From NCBI RefSeq assembly GCF_900168295.1, contig NZ_FVZL01000001.1:186001-250000 (forward strand): DNA of 64,000 nucleotides, written 5' to 3'. Positions within the stretch are counted from its first letter, which is position 1. Every line of letters starts with the position of its first letter. Below the pieces are notes generated by a model. The model searched no databases. It saw only the letters and a program-made list of their open reading frames with translations, and was not told the DNA's origin. Source of the stretch: Arthrobacter sp. P2b (GTDB taxonomy: Bacteria > Actinomycetota > Actinomycetes > Actinomycetales > Micrococcaceae). A program made the position numbers and the translations under genes. Shown in pieces: positions 51,657-60,934 of the stretch.

Positions 51657-52589
51657 CTACAGGGTGGCCGGATCCGTATTGGCGCCGCACAGGATGACAG
51701 CCATGCGCTCATCCGGGCGGGGCGTATAGGCGCCGGAGGCCAGCGCGGCGTACGCGGCCGCGGCACCGTGCTCCACCACCATCCGGTAGCCGTCCCAGAG
51801 GGCCGCACGGGCGGCAATGATGTCGTCGTCGGACACCAGGACGCTTTCGACGCCGGTGCGGACCGCCACGGAGAAGCCGATGCCACCGATGCTGCGGGCG
51901 CCCAAAGAGTCCGCGGCCACTCCGGAGACCGGCACGTCCACCGGTTTTCCGGCGGACAGCGCCGCGTGCAGCGTGGGCGCCGTTGCGGGTTCCACCGCCA
52001 CCACCTTGGCATGGCCCTCCACGGCAGCGGCGATCCCTGCCATCAGTCCGCCGCCGCCCACGGCCACCAGGACGGTCTCCACGCCAAACACCTGGTCCAG
52101 CAGTTCGGATCCCACCGTTCCTGCGCCGGCCGCGATTTCCGGCTGGTCATAGGCATGGCAGTAGACCGCGCCGGTTTCCTTGGCATGCGCAACGGCCGCC
52201 TGGTACGCGACGGCATATTCCGCGCCGCCCTGCACCACCATGGCGCCGATGGCCTTAAGCTTCCTGACCTTGACCTCCGGGGCGGCAGCAGGAACAAACA
52301 CGGTGGCAGGCACGCCGAGCTGCGCGGCCGCGTAGGCATTGGCGAGCCCGGCATTTCCGCCGGAGGCCACCACCACGCCCACCTCCGGGCGCAATTCGCC
52401 GCGTTCCTTGCTGGCCAGGATCCTGTTGAGGGCTCCGCGGGCCTTGAAGGTCCCGGTGTGCTGCATAAATTCGCACTTGAACCAGACGGGGCCGGAAAAC
52501 GCGTCCCGGTCAGCCTCCATCACGGGGGTGAGCCGGGTGAGGCCTGCGGTCCGGCGCGCGGCCCGGTCCACGTCGGCGCGGGTGATCAT
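51657..52589 (-). CDS. Serine/threonine dehydratase, PLP-dependent (310 aa)
   Basis: A fold-type II PLP enzyme with the lysine in HTGTFKARGALNRILA, a substrate loop ASGGNAGLANAYAAA and the glycine-rich phosphate loop VAVGGGGLMAGIAAAV. It converts serine or threonine to a keto acid and ammonia. No ACT domain is present, so it is the short, unregulated form. It directly follows the small acidic gene (TGA and ATG are separated by one base), which implies co-translation. Confidence 0.92.
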   Translation of the reverse strand: MITRADVDRAARRTAGLTRLTPVMEADRDAFSGPVWFKCEFMQHTGTFKARGALNRILASKERGELRPEVGVVVASGGNAGLANAYAAAQLGVPATVFVPAAAPEVKVRKLKAIGAMVVQGGAEYAVAYQAAVAHAKETGAVYCHAYDQPEIAAGAGTVGSELLDQVFGVETVLVAVGGGGLMAGIAAAVEGHAKVVAVEPATAPTLHAALSAGKPVDVPVSGVAADSLGARSIGGIGFSVAVRTGVESVLVSDDDIIAARAALWDGYRMVVEHGAAAAYAALASGAYTPRPDERMAVILCGANTDPATL

Positions 52590-52590
52590 G

Positions 52591-52863
52591 TCAGACCTCG
52601 TCGTCCCAGGTTCCCGGTTCCTCCAGCGCTTCCTCGGGCTTGTCGTCCTGGCCAGGGTCGCCGCTTCCCACGTACGACGCCGGTACGGTGCCGGCCGCGT
52701 GCGCCTGCTGCTCCTCGCGGATGTTGGACGCGTGGGGAAGCTCGGGGTGCTGCCCGCTCTGCGGGGCCTCCGTTACGGCATCCTGAGCACCCTTGGCTTC
52801 GTCAGGATCGCCGGGCCCCCGAAGGTCCGCGGTGTTCTGGGGTTCGTCGTTGGAAGCGGTCAT
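52591..52863 (-). CDS. Acidic, disordered small protein (90 aa)
   Basis: ATG at 52863 has AAAGGCAGGA upstream. The product is rich in Asp, Glu, Gly, Pro and Gln (DEPQNTADLRGPGDPDEAKG), ending GTWDDEV, with no hydrophobic segment. It lies immediately before the dehydratase gene and is co-transcribed. It is the third and longest of the acidic proteins in the window. Confidence 0.65.
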   Translation of the reverse strand: MTASNDEPQNTADLRGPGDPDEAKGAQDAVTEAPQSGQHPELPHASNIREEQQAHAAGTVPASYVGSGDPGQDDKPEEALEEPGTWDDEV

Positions 52864-53086
52864 GGTCCTGCCTTTCACCGTAGGAAAACTGGCTGCCGGG
52901 GCCGGACCGAAGCCCGGCACCGGTTTCCAGCCTACGGCTGCACACGCGGTTCGGGCAGGCAGCAGGGCCGGACCTGTGAATTGTCCGGCGTAAGCTGTGA
53001 ATACCGGCCCGTTACCTGTGAATTGCGACTCAACCGGGACTTCCGCGGCGTCCCCGGCGTTTAACCCCATGGCGGAAGGAGGCCAC

Positions 53087-53695
53087 GTGATTATTGTTCT
53101 TACCGGAATCGACGGTTCCGGCAAGTCCACGGCGGCCCGTGCCCTGGTTTCCGCCGTTCAAGCCAAGGGCGGCAAGGTACTGCTGCTGAACAACCATGCG
53201 GGCCGGCGCAGCATGTCGGTCCTCGCCGCAAAGTGGGGGATCCGGCTGCCGGACCGCCTGGCTGACGGCATCGAAACCATCTTCCGCGTCTGGAATGTTC
53301 TGGTCTCCCACGTGCGGGCCAGCCGCTTCGACGGGCTGGTGGTCATGGACCGCCACCTCTACTGCCAGCTGGCCCTCCGCGCCACCAAAGGCCTACCCCG
53401 CGGCCGCTTTCTGCCGTGGCTCCTGGCCGTGCTGCCGCACCCTGATGCCGTCATCCACCTGGACGTGGACCCGCGTGAGGCGCACCGGCGGATTGTTGCC
53501 CGCGGGACAGACGCCGAGACCCTGGAGGACCTCACCGCCTTCCGGGATGCCTACGCGGGGCTGCCGGAATACGAAGGCTTCGTCAAGGTGGATGCCACCC
53601 TTCCGGCTTTGGATCTAGCTGACCGCCTTGAGTCCGTTGTCAGAGACGTCGCCGGCCGCATCCCGGCTCCGGCAAAGAAAGCAGCCACGAAGTGA
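53087..53695 (+). CDS. P-loop kinase similar to thymidylate kinase (202 aa)
   Basis: Walker A is IVLTGIDGSGKSTAARAL at the very N-terminus, and the DR(H/Y) motif appears as VVMDRHLYCQLALRA. The lid region is DVDPREAHRRIVARG. It is a nucleotide/nucleoside monophosphate kinase of the thymidylate kinase family, but its exact substrate is not certain. GTG at 53087 has GAAGGAGG upstream; ATG at 53069 is further and less well placed. The last ten residues are basic and unstructured. Confidence 0.82.
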   Translation: MIIVLTGIDGSGKSTAARALVSAVQAKGGKVLLLNNHAGRRSMSVLAAKWGIRLPDRLADGIETIFRVWNVLVSHVRASRFDGLVVMDRHLYCQLALRATKGLPRGRFLPWLLAVLPHPDAVIHLDVDPREAHRRIVARGTDAETLEDLTAFRDAYAGLPEYEGFVKVDATLPALDLADRLESVVRDVAGRIPAPAKKAATK

Positions 53696-53699
53696 AAGA

Positions 53700-53722
53700 T
53701 GGGCGGGACCAGGTCCCGCCCA
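53700..53722. terminator. Terminator between the P-loop kinase and a lipoprotein gene
   Basis: GGGCGGGACC (53701-53710) pairs with GGTCCCGCCC (53712-53721), extended by the flanking T and A. It is nearly a palindrome, so a few central bases would open as a loop. It is placed between two convergent genes. Confidence 0.7.
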
Positions 53723-53740
53723 CCTTTCTGGTTTCCCCTG

Positions 53741-54595
53741 CTACTGCGAGGCGGTTGGCGATGCCGTCGGCGTTTCGCTGTCAACCGTCTCGGTGACCGT
53801 CACTGTTGGTGACGGTGACTCGTCACGCGAGGCAGTGCCCGTGGAACGCGACGTGGACGTCGACGTCGGGCTGGACGTCGCGCCGCCGTCGTCGGCCTGT
53901 TCAAGCACCTCATTGATGAGGTCCTCGAGTTCCTTCTTGTCTGCGTCACCCAGGTCCGCGCCGCTCTTGGTGGCCACTACCAGCAGCCTGTCCTCGGCCG
54001 CGGAAACCTGCATCAGCTTCTGCTGGTTCTCGCCGCTGCGGGTGCTGAGGGTCGCGAACGTCTCCTCCGCATCGGTGTTCGCCTGCAGTTCCTCGCTGGA
54101 CACTTCGTAGCTCTGGCCCAGCGCCTGGACCGTGAAGGTGGCGCACTGGCTCATTTTGCCCTTGATGTCGGTGAGGACCTGCTCTGCGTCAGGCCCTTCG
54201 CTGCCGGACTGGGCGGAGAGGGTGCGGGGTGAGTTGCCTTCGGAAATCGCGACGGCCACCTCGCCGTTTTCCACGGTGTCCAGCAGGCCCGCGGTGGCAA
54301 TGTCCTTGCAGTCCTCGGGATCCACAGTGGCCGTGCTCAGGAGCAGGTTGGCGAGGTTCCCGCCTTGGTCCACCTGCTCCTTGGAGTAGAGCTTGAGTTC
54401 GTTGCCGTCCGCGTCGGTCTTGCCGGAGATGAGGTTGCGAAGCTCATCCTCGGTGTACACCTTTGCGTCTTCGGTGGCGGACGGCGTCGGCGTCGGCGTG
54501 GGGCTGGGGCTGCTGGAACCGCCGCCGCCTCCCGTGCAGCCGGCAAGGGCCAGCATTGCAGCGGTCATCAGTCCGAGTGCTGGAGCTTTTCGCAT
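53741..54595 (-). CDS. Lipoprotein of unknown function (284 aa)
   Basis: The signal MTAAMLALAGC has a lipobox cysteine at residue 20. It is followed by a Gly/Ser/Pro/Thr linker (SPSPTPTPTPSATED) that suits a surface-exposed stalk. The central domain (residues 45-230) is mixed alpha/beta with two cysteines. The C-terminal 50 residues are again low complexity (TSSPTSTSTSRSTGT). I do not recognise the central domain. The start ATG has GAAAGGG about six bases upstream. Confidence 0.8.
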   Translation of the reverse strand: MRKAPALGLMTAAMLALAGCTGGGGGSSSPSPTPTPTPSATEDAKVYTEDELRNLISGKTDADGNELKLYSKEQVDQGGNLANLLLSTATVDPEDCKDIATAGLLDTVENGEVAVAISEGNSPRTLSAQSGSEGPDAEQVLTDIKGKMSQCATFTVQALGQSYEVSSEELQANTDAEETFATLSTRSGENQQKLMQVSAAEDRLLVVATKSGADLGDADKKELEDLINEVLEQADDGGATSSPTSTSTSRSTGTASRDESPSPTVTVTETVDSETPTASPTASQ

Positions 54596-54714
54596 GAGGA
54601 CAACCCTTTCGAGATAGAAAGCATGCTTAGTGTTTCCAGCCTAAAGGGTTCGGGCCGGATCGGCACGTCACGGAGCGATAACTTTAGGGCCGTGTCCGCA
54701 TCAGGGGGTCCCGG

Positions 54715-55557
54715 TCAGGGGGTGCCGCTGACGGCGGATGGGGTGGACGGCGGATGCCGCCACGCGCCGCTGGCCTTCGCCTGGTGCCCCAGGTTCCTGG
54801 AAATGGCCCGGGCAGCAGCCCTTACCAGGGGCACCAGTTCATGGGCCGGTGTGGCCGCATCCGGAACCACGATGGACAGCGCCGCGACAACGTCGCCGTC
54901 CGCTCCGTGGACGGGCGCCGCTACGGACACCGTGCGTGACGGATGGGTCCTGCGGACCACGGCGGCACCGGAGTGCTTGACTCCGGCGAGCGCCGCGCGC
55001 AGGTCCTTGGCCGGCATGCTTCCGGACCCGGGCTCGGCACCCCCAGGCTGCGCGAACACCTCGGCCTGCAGTTCCGGTCCGGCATGGGCAAGCAGCACCT
55101 GCCCGACGGCGGTCGTCCGCAGGGGCAGCCGGCCTCCTACGCGGTAGGCCACCTCGGTTGCGGTCCTGGACGAGAGCCTGTCGATGAGTACCGCGTCGCT
55201 GCCTTCGCGGACGGCGAGGAGCACATGGTGGCGGGTCACCTCGTACAGGTCCTCAAGGTACGGCAGCGCTATTTGCCGTACACCGTGGCCACGGGGCGAG
55301 AGCGACGCAATCTCCCAGAGCCGGACACCCACCACATAGCGCCCGTCCTCCAACTTTTCCAGGGCGCCCCACTCCGTGAGGTGCCGGGCCAGGCGAAGGG
55401 TGGTGGCCGGGGCGAGGCCGGCAAGACGGGACAGCTCGGACAGGTTGAGTGCACGGCGCTGTTCCGTGAACTGCCCCAGCAGGCTGAGCGCCCGGACCAC
55501 CACTGGCTGGCCGGCACCCTGGGGAACCACTCCGGCCACCCTGCCTGCTCCCGCCAC
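54715..55557 (-). CDS. IclR-family transcriptional regulator (280 aa)
   Basis: The N-terminal winged helix (LNLSELSRLAGLAPATTLRL) and the C-terminal effector domain (YRVGGRLPLRTTAVGQVLLA) are typical. IclR proteins often respond to aromatic acids or their ring-cleavage products. The start is GTG at 55557 with GGAGG upstream; the frame is open to 55740 but the added residues are not protein-like and overlap the operator. It is divergent from an aromatic-acid-type MFS gene. Confidence 0.9.
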   Translation of the reverse strand: MAGAGRVAGVVPQGAGQPVVVRALSLLGQFTEQRRALNLSELSRLAGLAPATTLRLARHLTEWGALEKLEDGRYVVGVRLWEIASLSPRGHGVRQIALPYLEDLYEVTRHHVLLAVREGSDAVLIDRLSSRTATEVAYRVGGRLPLRTTAVGQVLLAHAGPELQAEVFAQPGGAEPGSGSMPAKDLRAALAGVKHSGAAVVRRTHPSRTVSVAAPVHGADGDVVAALSIVVPDAATPAHELVPLVRAAARAISRNLGHQAKASGAWRHPPSTPSAVSGTP

Positions 55558-55620
55558 AATGCCTCCACGCCCTTGATGTTCTCCTCCAAGCCTTCCGTTT
55601 GTGGCCCCCGCCACAAAGTG

Positions 55621-55641
55621 ACTTTTCACTGAGTGAAAAGT
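55621..55641. promoter_or_regulatory. Likely IclR operator, ACTTTTCAC-N3-GTGAAAAGT
   Basis: A perfect 9-bp inverted repeat with a TGA spacer, between the divergent IclR and MFS genes. The AT-rich palindrome stands out from the GC-rich surroundings. Confidence 0.75.
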
Positions 55642-55729
55642 ACGATTTCGGAAGCTTGGGTTCGGGGACAGGCTGATGGACGTCCCGCCGGCGATCCTGT
55701 TGCCGCCCCTCCCCCGATTGGAATCAACG

Positions 55730-57028
55730 ATGAACTCCAATGCCCCCAGGAAATCCCTGCTCGGAATTTTTGTCTTGTGCTGGCTTGGCCTGCTCGCCGA
55801 CGGTTATGACCTCTACGTCTACGGCGCCACCCTTCCCGGCCTGATCGGCCAGCCGCCGTTCAACGTCACGCCTGCCGCCGCGGGCGCCGTAGGGTCCATC
55901 GCGCTGGTGGGAATGCTGCTCGGCTCCCTCATCGTCGGAACCCTGACGGACCGGCTGGGCCGGCGGCGGATCTTCGTCAGCGCCCTGGCCCTGTTTTCGC
56001 TGGCCATGCTGGCATGCGCCGCGGCCCCCACCTGGGAATTGTTTGCGGTATTCCGCTTCATCGCCTGCTTCGGCGTCGGCGGCCTGCTTCCGACGGCGGT
56101 GGCGCTCACCAACGAGTTCGCCCCGCCGGGGAAGAAGTCCCTGGTCCTGGGCGCCGTCCTCACCGGGCCGGCGACAGGCACAGTAGTGGCTTCCCTGACC
56201 TCGCTGGCCCTGCTGGAATCGAGCGGCTTCCGCCCGGTCTACGCCATCGGCGCGGGCGGCCTGCTGCTGGTTCCGTTCGCCTGGTTCCTGCTGCCGGAGT
56301 CGCCGTCGTTCCTGCGGACCCAGCTTCGCACCGTGGAGGCAGACCGGATTGAAGCCATATACGGCCTTCCCCGCACGGCCGACGTGCCGGCAGCCGCCGT
56401 CCGCATCTCCCCCACCCGTGCACTGTTTGCCCAGGGCACCGCCCGCACCACCCTCCTGCTGTGGGCCATCACGGTACTGAGCCTGCTCACCATCTTCGGC
56501 GTCAGCACCTGGCTCCCGCAGATCATGCGGACGGCAGGCTTCGGCGTCGGCTCCTCCGTGTCTTTCCTTCTGGCCTACTCGGTGGGCGCCGTGGTGGGCA
56601 CCGTCCTGGCCTCGGTTGCCAGCCAGAAATTCGGACCCCGGCCGCTGGTGATCGTTGGTTTCGCCAGTGCCGCCGCCGCCCTGCTCCTGATGTCCGTCAA
56701 CCCGCCCGCCGCGGTCATGACGGTGCTCGCCGCCGTCGCAGGCTTTGGCGGGCTGGGCACGCAAAACATGATCAACGACTACATCGCCCAGTTCTACCCT
56801 GCGGCCACGCGCGCCACCGGGCTGGGCTGGGCGCTGGCGGTGGGACGCATCGGTGCCATCGCCGGGCCCACCTACGGCGCACTGCTGGTGAGCTTCGGCC
56901 GTGGAGTGCCCGCGGCCGCCATGGCCTTTGCCGCACCGGCCGTGCTGGGCGCGGTGCTGATGCTGGCCCTCCGCACCAAGGCCGCCCGGCGCACAGCTCT
57001 GGACCGGGACGCCGAGCTGGTCGCCTGA
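55730..57028 (+). CDS. MFS transporter of the aromatic acid:H+ symporter (AAHS) type (432 aa)
   Basis: About 12 hydrophobic segments. The first contains LADGYDLYVYGATLPGLIG, the conserved aspartate-bearing AAHS motif, and TDRLGRRRIFVSA is the loop 2-3 signature. AAHS carriers import benzoates and hydroxybenzoates. ATG at 55730 is preceded only by a weak ribosome site; ATG at 55676 is an alternative. It is under the neighbouring IclR regulator. No ring-cleavage genes lie in the window. Confidence 0.88.
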   Translation: MNSNAPRKSLLGIFVLCWLGLLADGYDLYVYGATLPGLIGQPPFNVTPAAAGAVGSIALVGMLLGSLIVGTLTDRLGRRRIFVSALALFSLAMLACAAAPTWELFAVFRFIACFGVGGLLPTAVALTNEFAPPGKKSLVLGAVLTGPATGTVVASLTSLALLESSGFRPVYAIGAGGLLLVPFAWFLLPESPSFLRTQLRTVEADRIEAIYGLPRTADVPAAAVRISPTRALFAQGTARTTLLLWAITVLSLLTIFGVSTWLPQIMRTAGFGVGSSVSFLLAYSVGAVVGTVLASVASQKFGPRPLVIVGFASAAAALLLMSVNPPAAVMTVLAAVAGFGGLGTQNMINDYIAQFYPAATRATGLGWALAVGRIGAIAGPTYGALLVSFGRGVPAAAMAFAAPAVLGAVLMLALRTKAARRTALDRDAELVA

Positions 57029-57096
57029 CCTCTCCCGCCCGGCCTGTAGCGGCCAAGCAAAGCCACTGCGGCCCCTCCTGTGGAATAATCCGAAGA

Positions 57097-57112
57097 AGTG
57101 GTCCTCACCGGA
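57097..57112. promoter_or_regulatory. Weak DasR-type (dre-like) site before the GntR gene
   Basis: AGTGGTCCTCACCGGA matches the DasR consensus in its left half but poorly in its right half. It lies about 30 bases before the GntR start, where autoregulation would be expected. Confidence 0.35.
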
Positions 57113-57139
57113 CCGCTCCAGGATCAGGAGGGGCCCGCT

Positions 57140-57892
57140 TTGTCCGCCACATCAAGGAGCACCGCCGGGGCGGCCGGCGCGGCCATCAACAACTCGCAGG
57201 TCCCCAAGCACGAACAGCTGCGGCTGATCATCCTCAAGCTCGCCAAGGAAGAACTGGAGCCGGGCGCCAGGCTCCCCAGCGAGCGGACCCTCATGGATTC
57301 CTACGGCGTCAGCCGCATCACGGTACGGGCCGCCATCGGACGCCTGGTCAACGAGGGGCACCTGGTCCGGGTTCCGGCGAAGGGCACGTTCGTGGCGGAC
57401 TCGCCGGTGCAGTCCACGCTGCACCTGGCATCATTCACCCAGGAAATGGAGTCCATGGGGCACGTCCCCAGCACGGTGGTGCTGGTGGCGGAAACCGGCA
57501 CCGCCCCGGAGGACACCGCCGAAGCGCTCAGCCTGCTGCCGGGTTCCGAGGCCATCCACCTGAAGCGGCTGCGCCTGGCGGACGGCCGGCCGGTCAGCGT
57601 GGACGACGCCTGGTACAACCCGGAGCACGCCCGTGGCCTGCTGGACATCGACCTGACCGGCTCGGTGTACAAGGCCCTGGCGGCGCAGTTCGGCCACCAG
57701 ATCGACCGGGCGCGGCAAAGCGTGCGGTCCGAGGGCGCCCCCGCCGACGTGGGGGCGCTCCTCGGAACCGGGACGGGCGCGCCGGTACTGGCGTTTGACC
57801 GGGTTTCCTACTCAGGGTCCCTGGCCATTGAACATTCCCGCTCCTGGTACCGCTCGGACCGCTACTCGCTGAACATGGAAGTCCGGCTCTAA
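57140..57892 (+). CDS. GntR/HutC-family regulator, DasR/NagR-like (250 aa)
   Basis: The winged helix is RLPSERTLMDSYGVSRITVR at about residues 43-62. The UTRA ligand domain (LHLASFTQEMESMGHVPSTV onward) has the DasR/NagR arrangement that senses glucosamine or N-acetylglucosamine 6-phosphate. The start is TTG at 57140 with AGGAGGGG upstream. It sits next to the N-acetylglucosamine PTS and nag genes, which supports this role. Confidence 0.9.
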   Translation: MSATSRSTAGAAGAAINNSQVPKHEQLRLIILKLAKEELEPGARLPSERTLMDSYGVSRITVRAAIGRLVNEGHLVRVPAKGTFVADSPVQSTLHLASFTQEMESMGHVPSTVVLVAETGTAPEDTAEALSLLPGSEAIHLKRLRLADGRPVSVDDAWYNPEHARGLLDIDLTGSVYKALAAQFGHQIDRARQSVRSEGAPADVGALLGTGTGAPVLAFDRVSYSGSLAIEHSRSWYRSDRYSLNMEVRL

Positions 57893-57928
57893 ACGGACTT
57901 CCCGGCGAGTGCCGGCCCAGGGCAGGCG

Positions 57929-58387
57929 TCAGTCCAACGAGAACAGGCGGGCACCCGCGGACACCGCGCCGGTTGACGCCAGCGTTGCGGTGTCCGGCTT
58001 GGTATCGAGGACGACGACGGGACTCACCATCGAGTAACCGGCCGCCAGGGCGGCGGTAGGGTCCACATGCATCACGGGCTCACCGGCGCCCACGGTGTCG
58101 CCTTGGGCAATCAGCAGCTTGAAGCCTTCGCCCTTGAGCTTGACGGTGTCGATGCCCACGTGGGTGAGCACTCCCCGCCCGGCTGGCTCCACTACCACAA
58201 AGGCGTGCGGCAGGAGCTTGACCACTTTTCCGGCAACCGGGGACACGACGTCGAACGCCTCGCCTGCCGGCGGCTCGACGGCCGCGCCGGAACCCACCAT
58301 CTGGCCTGCGAAAACGGGATCCGGGACGTCGGACAAGGGAACTATGCTGCCGCTGATGGGCGCGTGGACAACCAGCGTTTCCGGCAT
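57929..58387 (-). CDS. PTS IIA component, glucose/N-acetylglucosamine type (152 aa)
   Basis: A soluble Crr-type IIA protein. The phosphorylated histidine is in LTHVGIDTVKLKGEG, and a second conserved histidine lies in LLPHAFVVVE. It takes phosphate from HPr and passes it to the IIB protein. ATG at 58387 shares one base with the stop of the IIB gene (TGATG), so the two are co-translated. In many bacteria this domain is fused to IIBC; here it is separate. Confidence 0.93.
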   Translation of the reverse strand: MPETLVVHAPISGSIVPLSDVPDPVFAGQMVGSGAAVEPPAGEAFDVVSPVAGKVVKLLPHAFVVVEPAGRGVLTHVGIDTVKLKGEGFKLLIAQGDTVGAGEPVMHVDPTAALAAGYSMVSPVVVLDTKPDTATLASTGAVSAGARLFSLD

Positions 58388-58617
58388 CAGAGCAGGTCCT
58401 CAATGTCTTCGGCCAGGTTGTCCGCCTCCGGGCCCACAATAACCTGCACTGCGGTGCCGGCCGCAAGGACGCCGTGGGCTCCTGCGGCCTTCAGGGTGGC
58501 TTCGTTGACCAGCGACCCGTCCTTGACCTCGGTGCGGAGACGGGTAATGCAGGCCTCGACTTCCACGATGTTGGCGGCTCCGCCCAGGCCCTCAATGATC
58601 TTTTCTGCTTTGGACAT
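58387..58617 (-). CDS. PTS IIB component (76 aa)
   Basis: A small IIB protein of the glucose family. The phosphocysteine is in VEVEACITRLRTEVKD, and the fold fits the 76-residue length (KIIEGLGGAANIVEVEACIT). ATG at 58617 has AGAAAGGG upstream. It is the first gene of a two-gene unit with IIA, divergent from the IIC gene. Confidence 0.92.
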   Translation of the reverse strand: MSKAEKIIEGLGGAANIVEVEACITRLRTEVKDGSLVNEATLKAAGAHGVLAAGTAVQVIVGPEADNLAEDIEDLL

Positions 58618-58772
58618 GGCTGCCCTTTCTGACGGTGCCCCGGGGAGCACTGCTTCAGCACCAGGACCGGCGGCCCAAGTGCGACCAATTATGTGCCGGT
58701 TCATCGGAACTGTCAGCGGCTGCCCGGAAGATCTTCTCCCTTGACAGGCGCTCGTGGGATGAATCACACTGA

Positions 58773-58788
58773 ACTGGTCATAACCAGA
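58773..58788. promoter_or_regulatory. DasR-type (dre-like) operator before the IIC gene
   Basis: ACTGGTCATAACCAGA has an inverted CTGGT/ACCAG and matches the ACTGGTCTAGACCAGT consensus at most positions. It is 60 bases before the IIC start, and TTGACA lies at 58741-58746. It is the best candidate site of the neighbouring GntR regulator and could serve the divergent IIB-IIA genes too. Confidence 0.7.
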
Positions 58789-58848
58789 CAGTACCGGCTG
58801 GAACCGTTTCTCCACAAGCCCCCACCCGATCCCCGCAGAGGTGTAACC

Positions 58849-60099
58849 ATGTCAACATCCGAGACCGCCGCCCTGGCTCCAGAGAAGAAGCCGAACAGGG
58901 CCTTCGCAACCCTCCAGCGTCTGGGCCGCTGCCTGATGCTGCCCATCGCCGTCCTCCCCGCAGCCGGCATCCTGCTGCGCATCGGCCAGGCCGACCTGCT
59001 GGGCGCCATACCGGGCTTCGAAGGCGGCGCTGCCGTCATCTCCGCGGCAGGCAATGCTGTGTTCACCTGGCTGCCGCTCATCTTCGCCGTCGGCATCGCC
59101 ATCGGCTGGGCCAAGAAGGCCGACGGTTCCACCGCCCTGGCAGCAGTGGTGGGATACATGGTGATCGACGGCGTCTTCAAGGCCATGTCCCCGCTGGTCC
59201 TGGCCGGTCAGCTTGACCCCGCCGGCAAGCCCGCGATGATTAACTACGGCGTCCTGGCCGGCATTGTGGTGGGCCTGCTGTCCGCCATGCTTTGGCAGCG
59301 CTTCTACCGCACCAAACTGCCGGACTTCCTGGGCTTCTTCAGCGGCCGCCGCCTGGTGCCCATCCTGACGTCCGTCACCAGCCTGGTTGCCGGCGTCGTC
59401 CTTGCCCTGTTCTACCCGCTCTTCAACGCAGGCCTCTCGGCAGTGGGTGAAGCCGTAGCCGGCAACGCCGTGGCCGGAGGCGGCGTCTACGGTTTCGCCA
59501 ACCGCATGCTCATCCCCGCAGGCCTGCACCACATTCTCAACTCCGCCGTCTGGTTCCTCATCGGCGACTACACCGACGCATCGGGCCAGCTGGTCCGCGG
59601 CGACCTCAACCGCTTCTTCGCCGGCGACCCCAGCGCGGGCATCTTCATGACCGGCTTCTTCCCCATCATGATGTTCGGCCTGCCGGCAGCAGCCCTCGCC
59701 ATCTGGCGCCATGCCAAGCCCTCACAGAAGAAGATCGTGGGCGGCATCATGCTCTCCACCGCCCTCACCGCGTTCTTCACCGGCATCACCGAACCGCTGG
59801 AGTACTCCTTCATGTTCGTCGCCTTCCCGCTTTACATCGTCCACGCAGTTCTCACCGGCACCTCCATGGCACTGGTCAACGCCCTGGACATCCATCACGG
59901 CTTCACCTTCTCCGCGGGGCTGATCGACTTCGTCCTCAACTTCGGAAAATCAGAGAACGGCTGGCTGCTCATCCCCATCGGACTGGGCTATGCGGTGATC
60001 TACTACTTCCTCTTCTCCATCGTCATCAAACGCTGGAACCTGCGGACGCCCGGCCGTGAGGACGACGAAGTCAGCGTGGATACGGACGCCGCCAAGTAA
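58849..60099 (+). CDS. nagE: PTS IIC component for N-acetylglucosamine (416 aa)
   Basis: A ten-segment-type membrane permease of the glucose/N-acetylglucosamine family. It begins [20 protein letters not shown], carries the conserved [19 protein letters not shown], and has [20 protein letters not shown], a loop characteristic of N-acetylglucosamine permeases. ATG at 58849 has AGAGGTG upstream. The frame is open to 58693 but that part covers the operator. It lacks fused IIA and IIB domains, which are supplied by the divergent genes. Confidence 0.92.
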   Translation: MSTSETAALAPEKKPNRAFATLQRLGRCLMLPIAVLPAAGILLRIGQADLLGAIPGFEGGAAVISAAGNAVFTWLPLIFAVGIAIGWAKKADGSTALAAVVGYMVIDGVFKAMSPLVLAGQLDPAGKPAMINYGVLAGIVVGLLSAMLWQRFYRTKLPDFLGFFSGRRLVPILTSVTSLVAGVVLALFYPLFNAGLSAVGEAVAGNAVAGGGVYGFANRMLIPAGLHHILNSAVWFLIGDYTDASGQLVRGDLNRFFAGDPSAGIFMTGFFPIMMFGLPAAALAIWRHAKPSQKKIVGGIMLSTALTAFFTGITEPLEYSFMFVAFPLYIVHAVLTGTSMALVNALDIHHGFTFSAGLIDFVLNFGKSENGWLLIPIGLGYAVIYYFLFSIVIKRWNLRTPGREDDEVSVDTDAAK

Positions 60100-60152
60100 C
60101 GGCGTTCCGCTCCTCCCCCTACTGCACCTGCAACCGAAAGCAGCTTCACCGC

Positions 60153-60932
60153 ATGGAAATCATCATCCTTCCCACCCCGGCCGACGTCGCCCGCACGGCC
60201 GCAGACGCCATCGAAGAGCAGGTCCGCAGCGGCCCGTCCGTCCTCGGACTGGCCACCGGGTCCACGCCCTTGGGCACCTACCAGGAACTCATCAAACGGC
60301 ACCGGACCGGCGGCCTGAGCTTCGCGCAGGCGCAGGCGTTCCTCCTCGATGAATATGTGGGGCTGCCCAGCGCACACCCGCAGTCCTACCACTCCGTGAT
60401 CCGGGACGAGTTCACGGCCAGCGTGGACTTTGGTGCGGACGCAGTGCACGGCCTGGACGGGATGGCCGAGGACCCCGAGGCCGAGGCGGAACAGTACGAG
60501 GCCCGGATTTCAGCGGCGGGAGGGGTGGACATCCAGATCCTGGGCATCGGGACCGACGGGCATGTGGGCTTCAACGAGCCCATGTCCTCGCTCGGCTCGC
60601 GCACCCGGATCAAGACGCTCACCCGCCAGACGCGGCAGGACAACGCGCGCTTCTTTGGTGACCCGGCGGACGTCCCGGACCACGTCCTGACGCAGGGGCT
60701 GGGCACCATCCGCGAAGCCCGGCACCTGCTGCTGCTGGCCACGGGGGAGGCAAAAGCGGAAGCCATCGCGGCCGCCGTCGAAGGCCCTGTTGCTGCCCTT
60801 TGCCCGGCTTCGGCGCTCCAGCTGCACCCGCACGTCTCTGTGCTGGTGGACGAGGCGGCGGCTTCCCGGCTGGCGCACCGGGACTACTACACGGACACTT
60901 TCGGCCGGAAGCCGGCGTGGCAGGGGCTCTGA
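60153..60932 (+). CDS. nagB: Glucosamine-6-phosphate deaminase (259 aa)
   Basis: It converts glucosamine 6-phosphate to fructose 6-phosphate and ammonia. The family stretches are visible: [17 protein letters not shown], the active-site [37 protein letters not shown] with the catalytic acidic residues, and [14 protein letters not shown]. The start ATG is 53 bases after the IIC stop. It has only a modest ribosome site. It is followed by CutC and NagA with almost no gaps, forming an operon. Confidence 0.95.
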   Translation: MEIIILPTPADVARTAADAIEEQVRSGPSVLGLATGSTPLGTYQELIKRHRTGGLSFAQAQAFLLDEYVGLPSAHPQSYHSVIRDEFTASVDFGADAVHGLDGMAEDPEAEAEQYEARISAAGGVDIQILGIGTDGHVGFNEPMSSLGSRTRIKTLTRQTRQDNARFFGDPADVPDHVLTQGLGTIREARHLLLLATGEAKAEAIAAAVEGPVAALCPASALQLHPHVSVLVDEAAASRLAHRDYYTDTFGRKPAWQGL

Positions 60933-60934
60933 GC

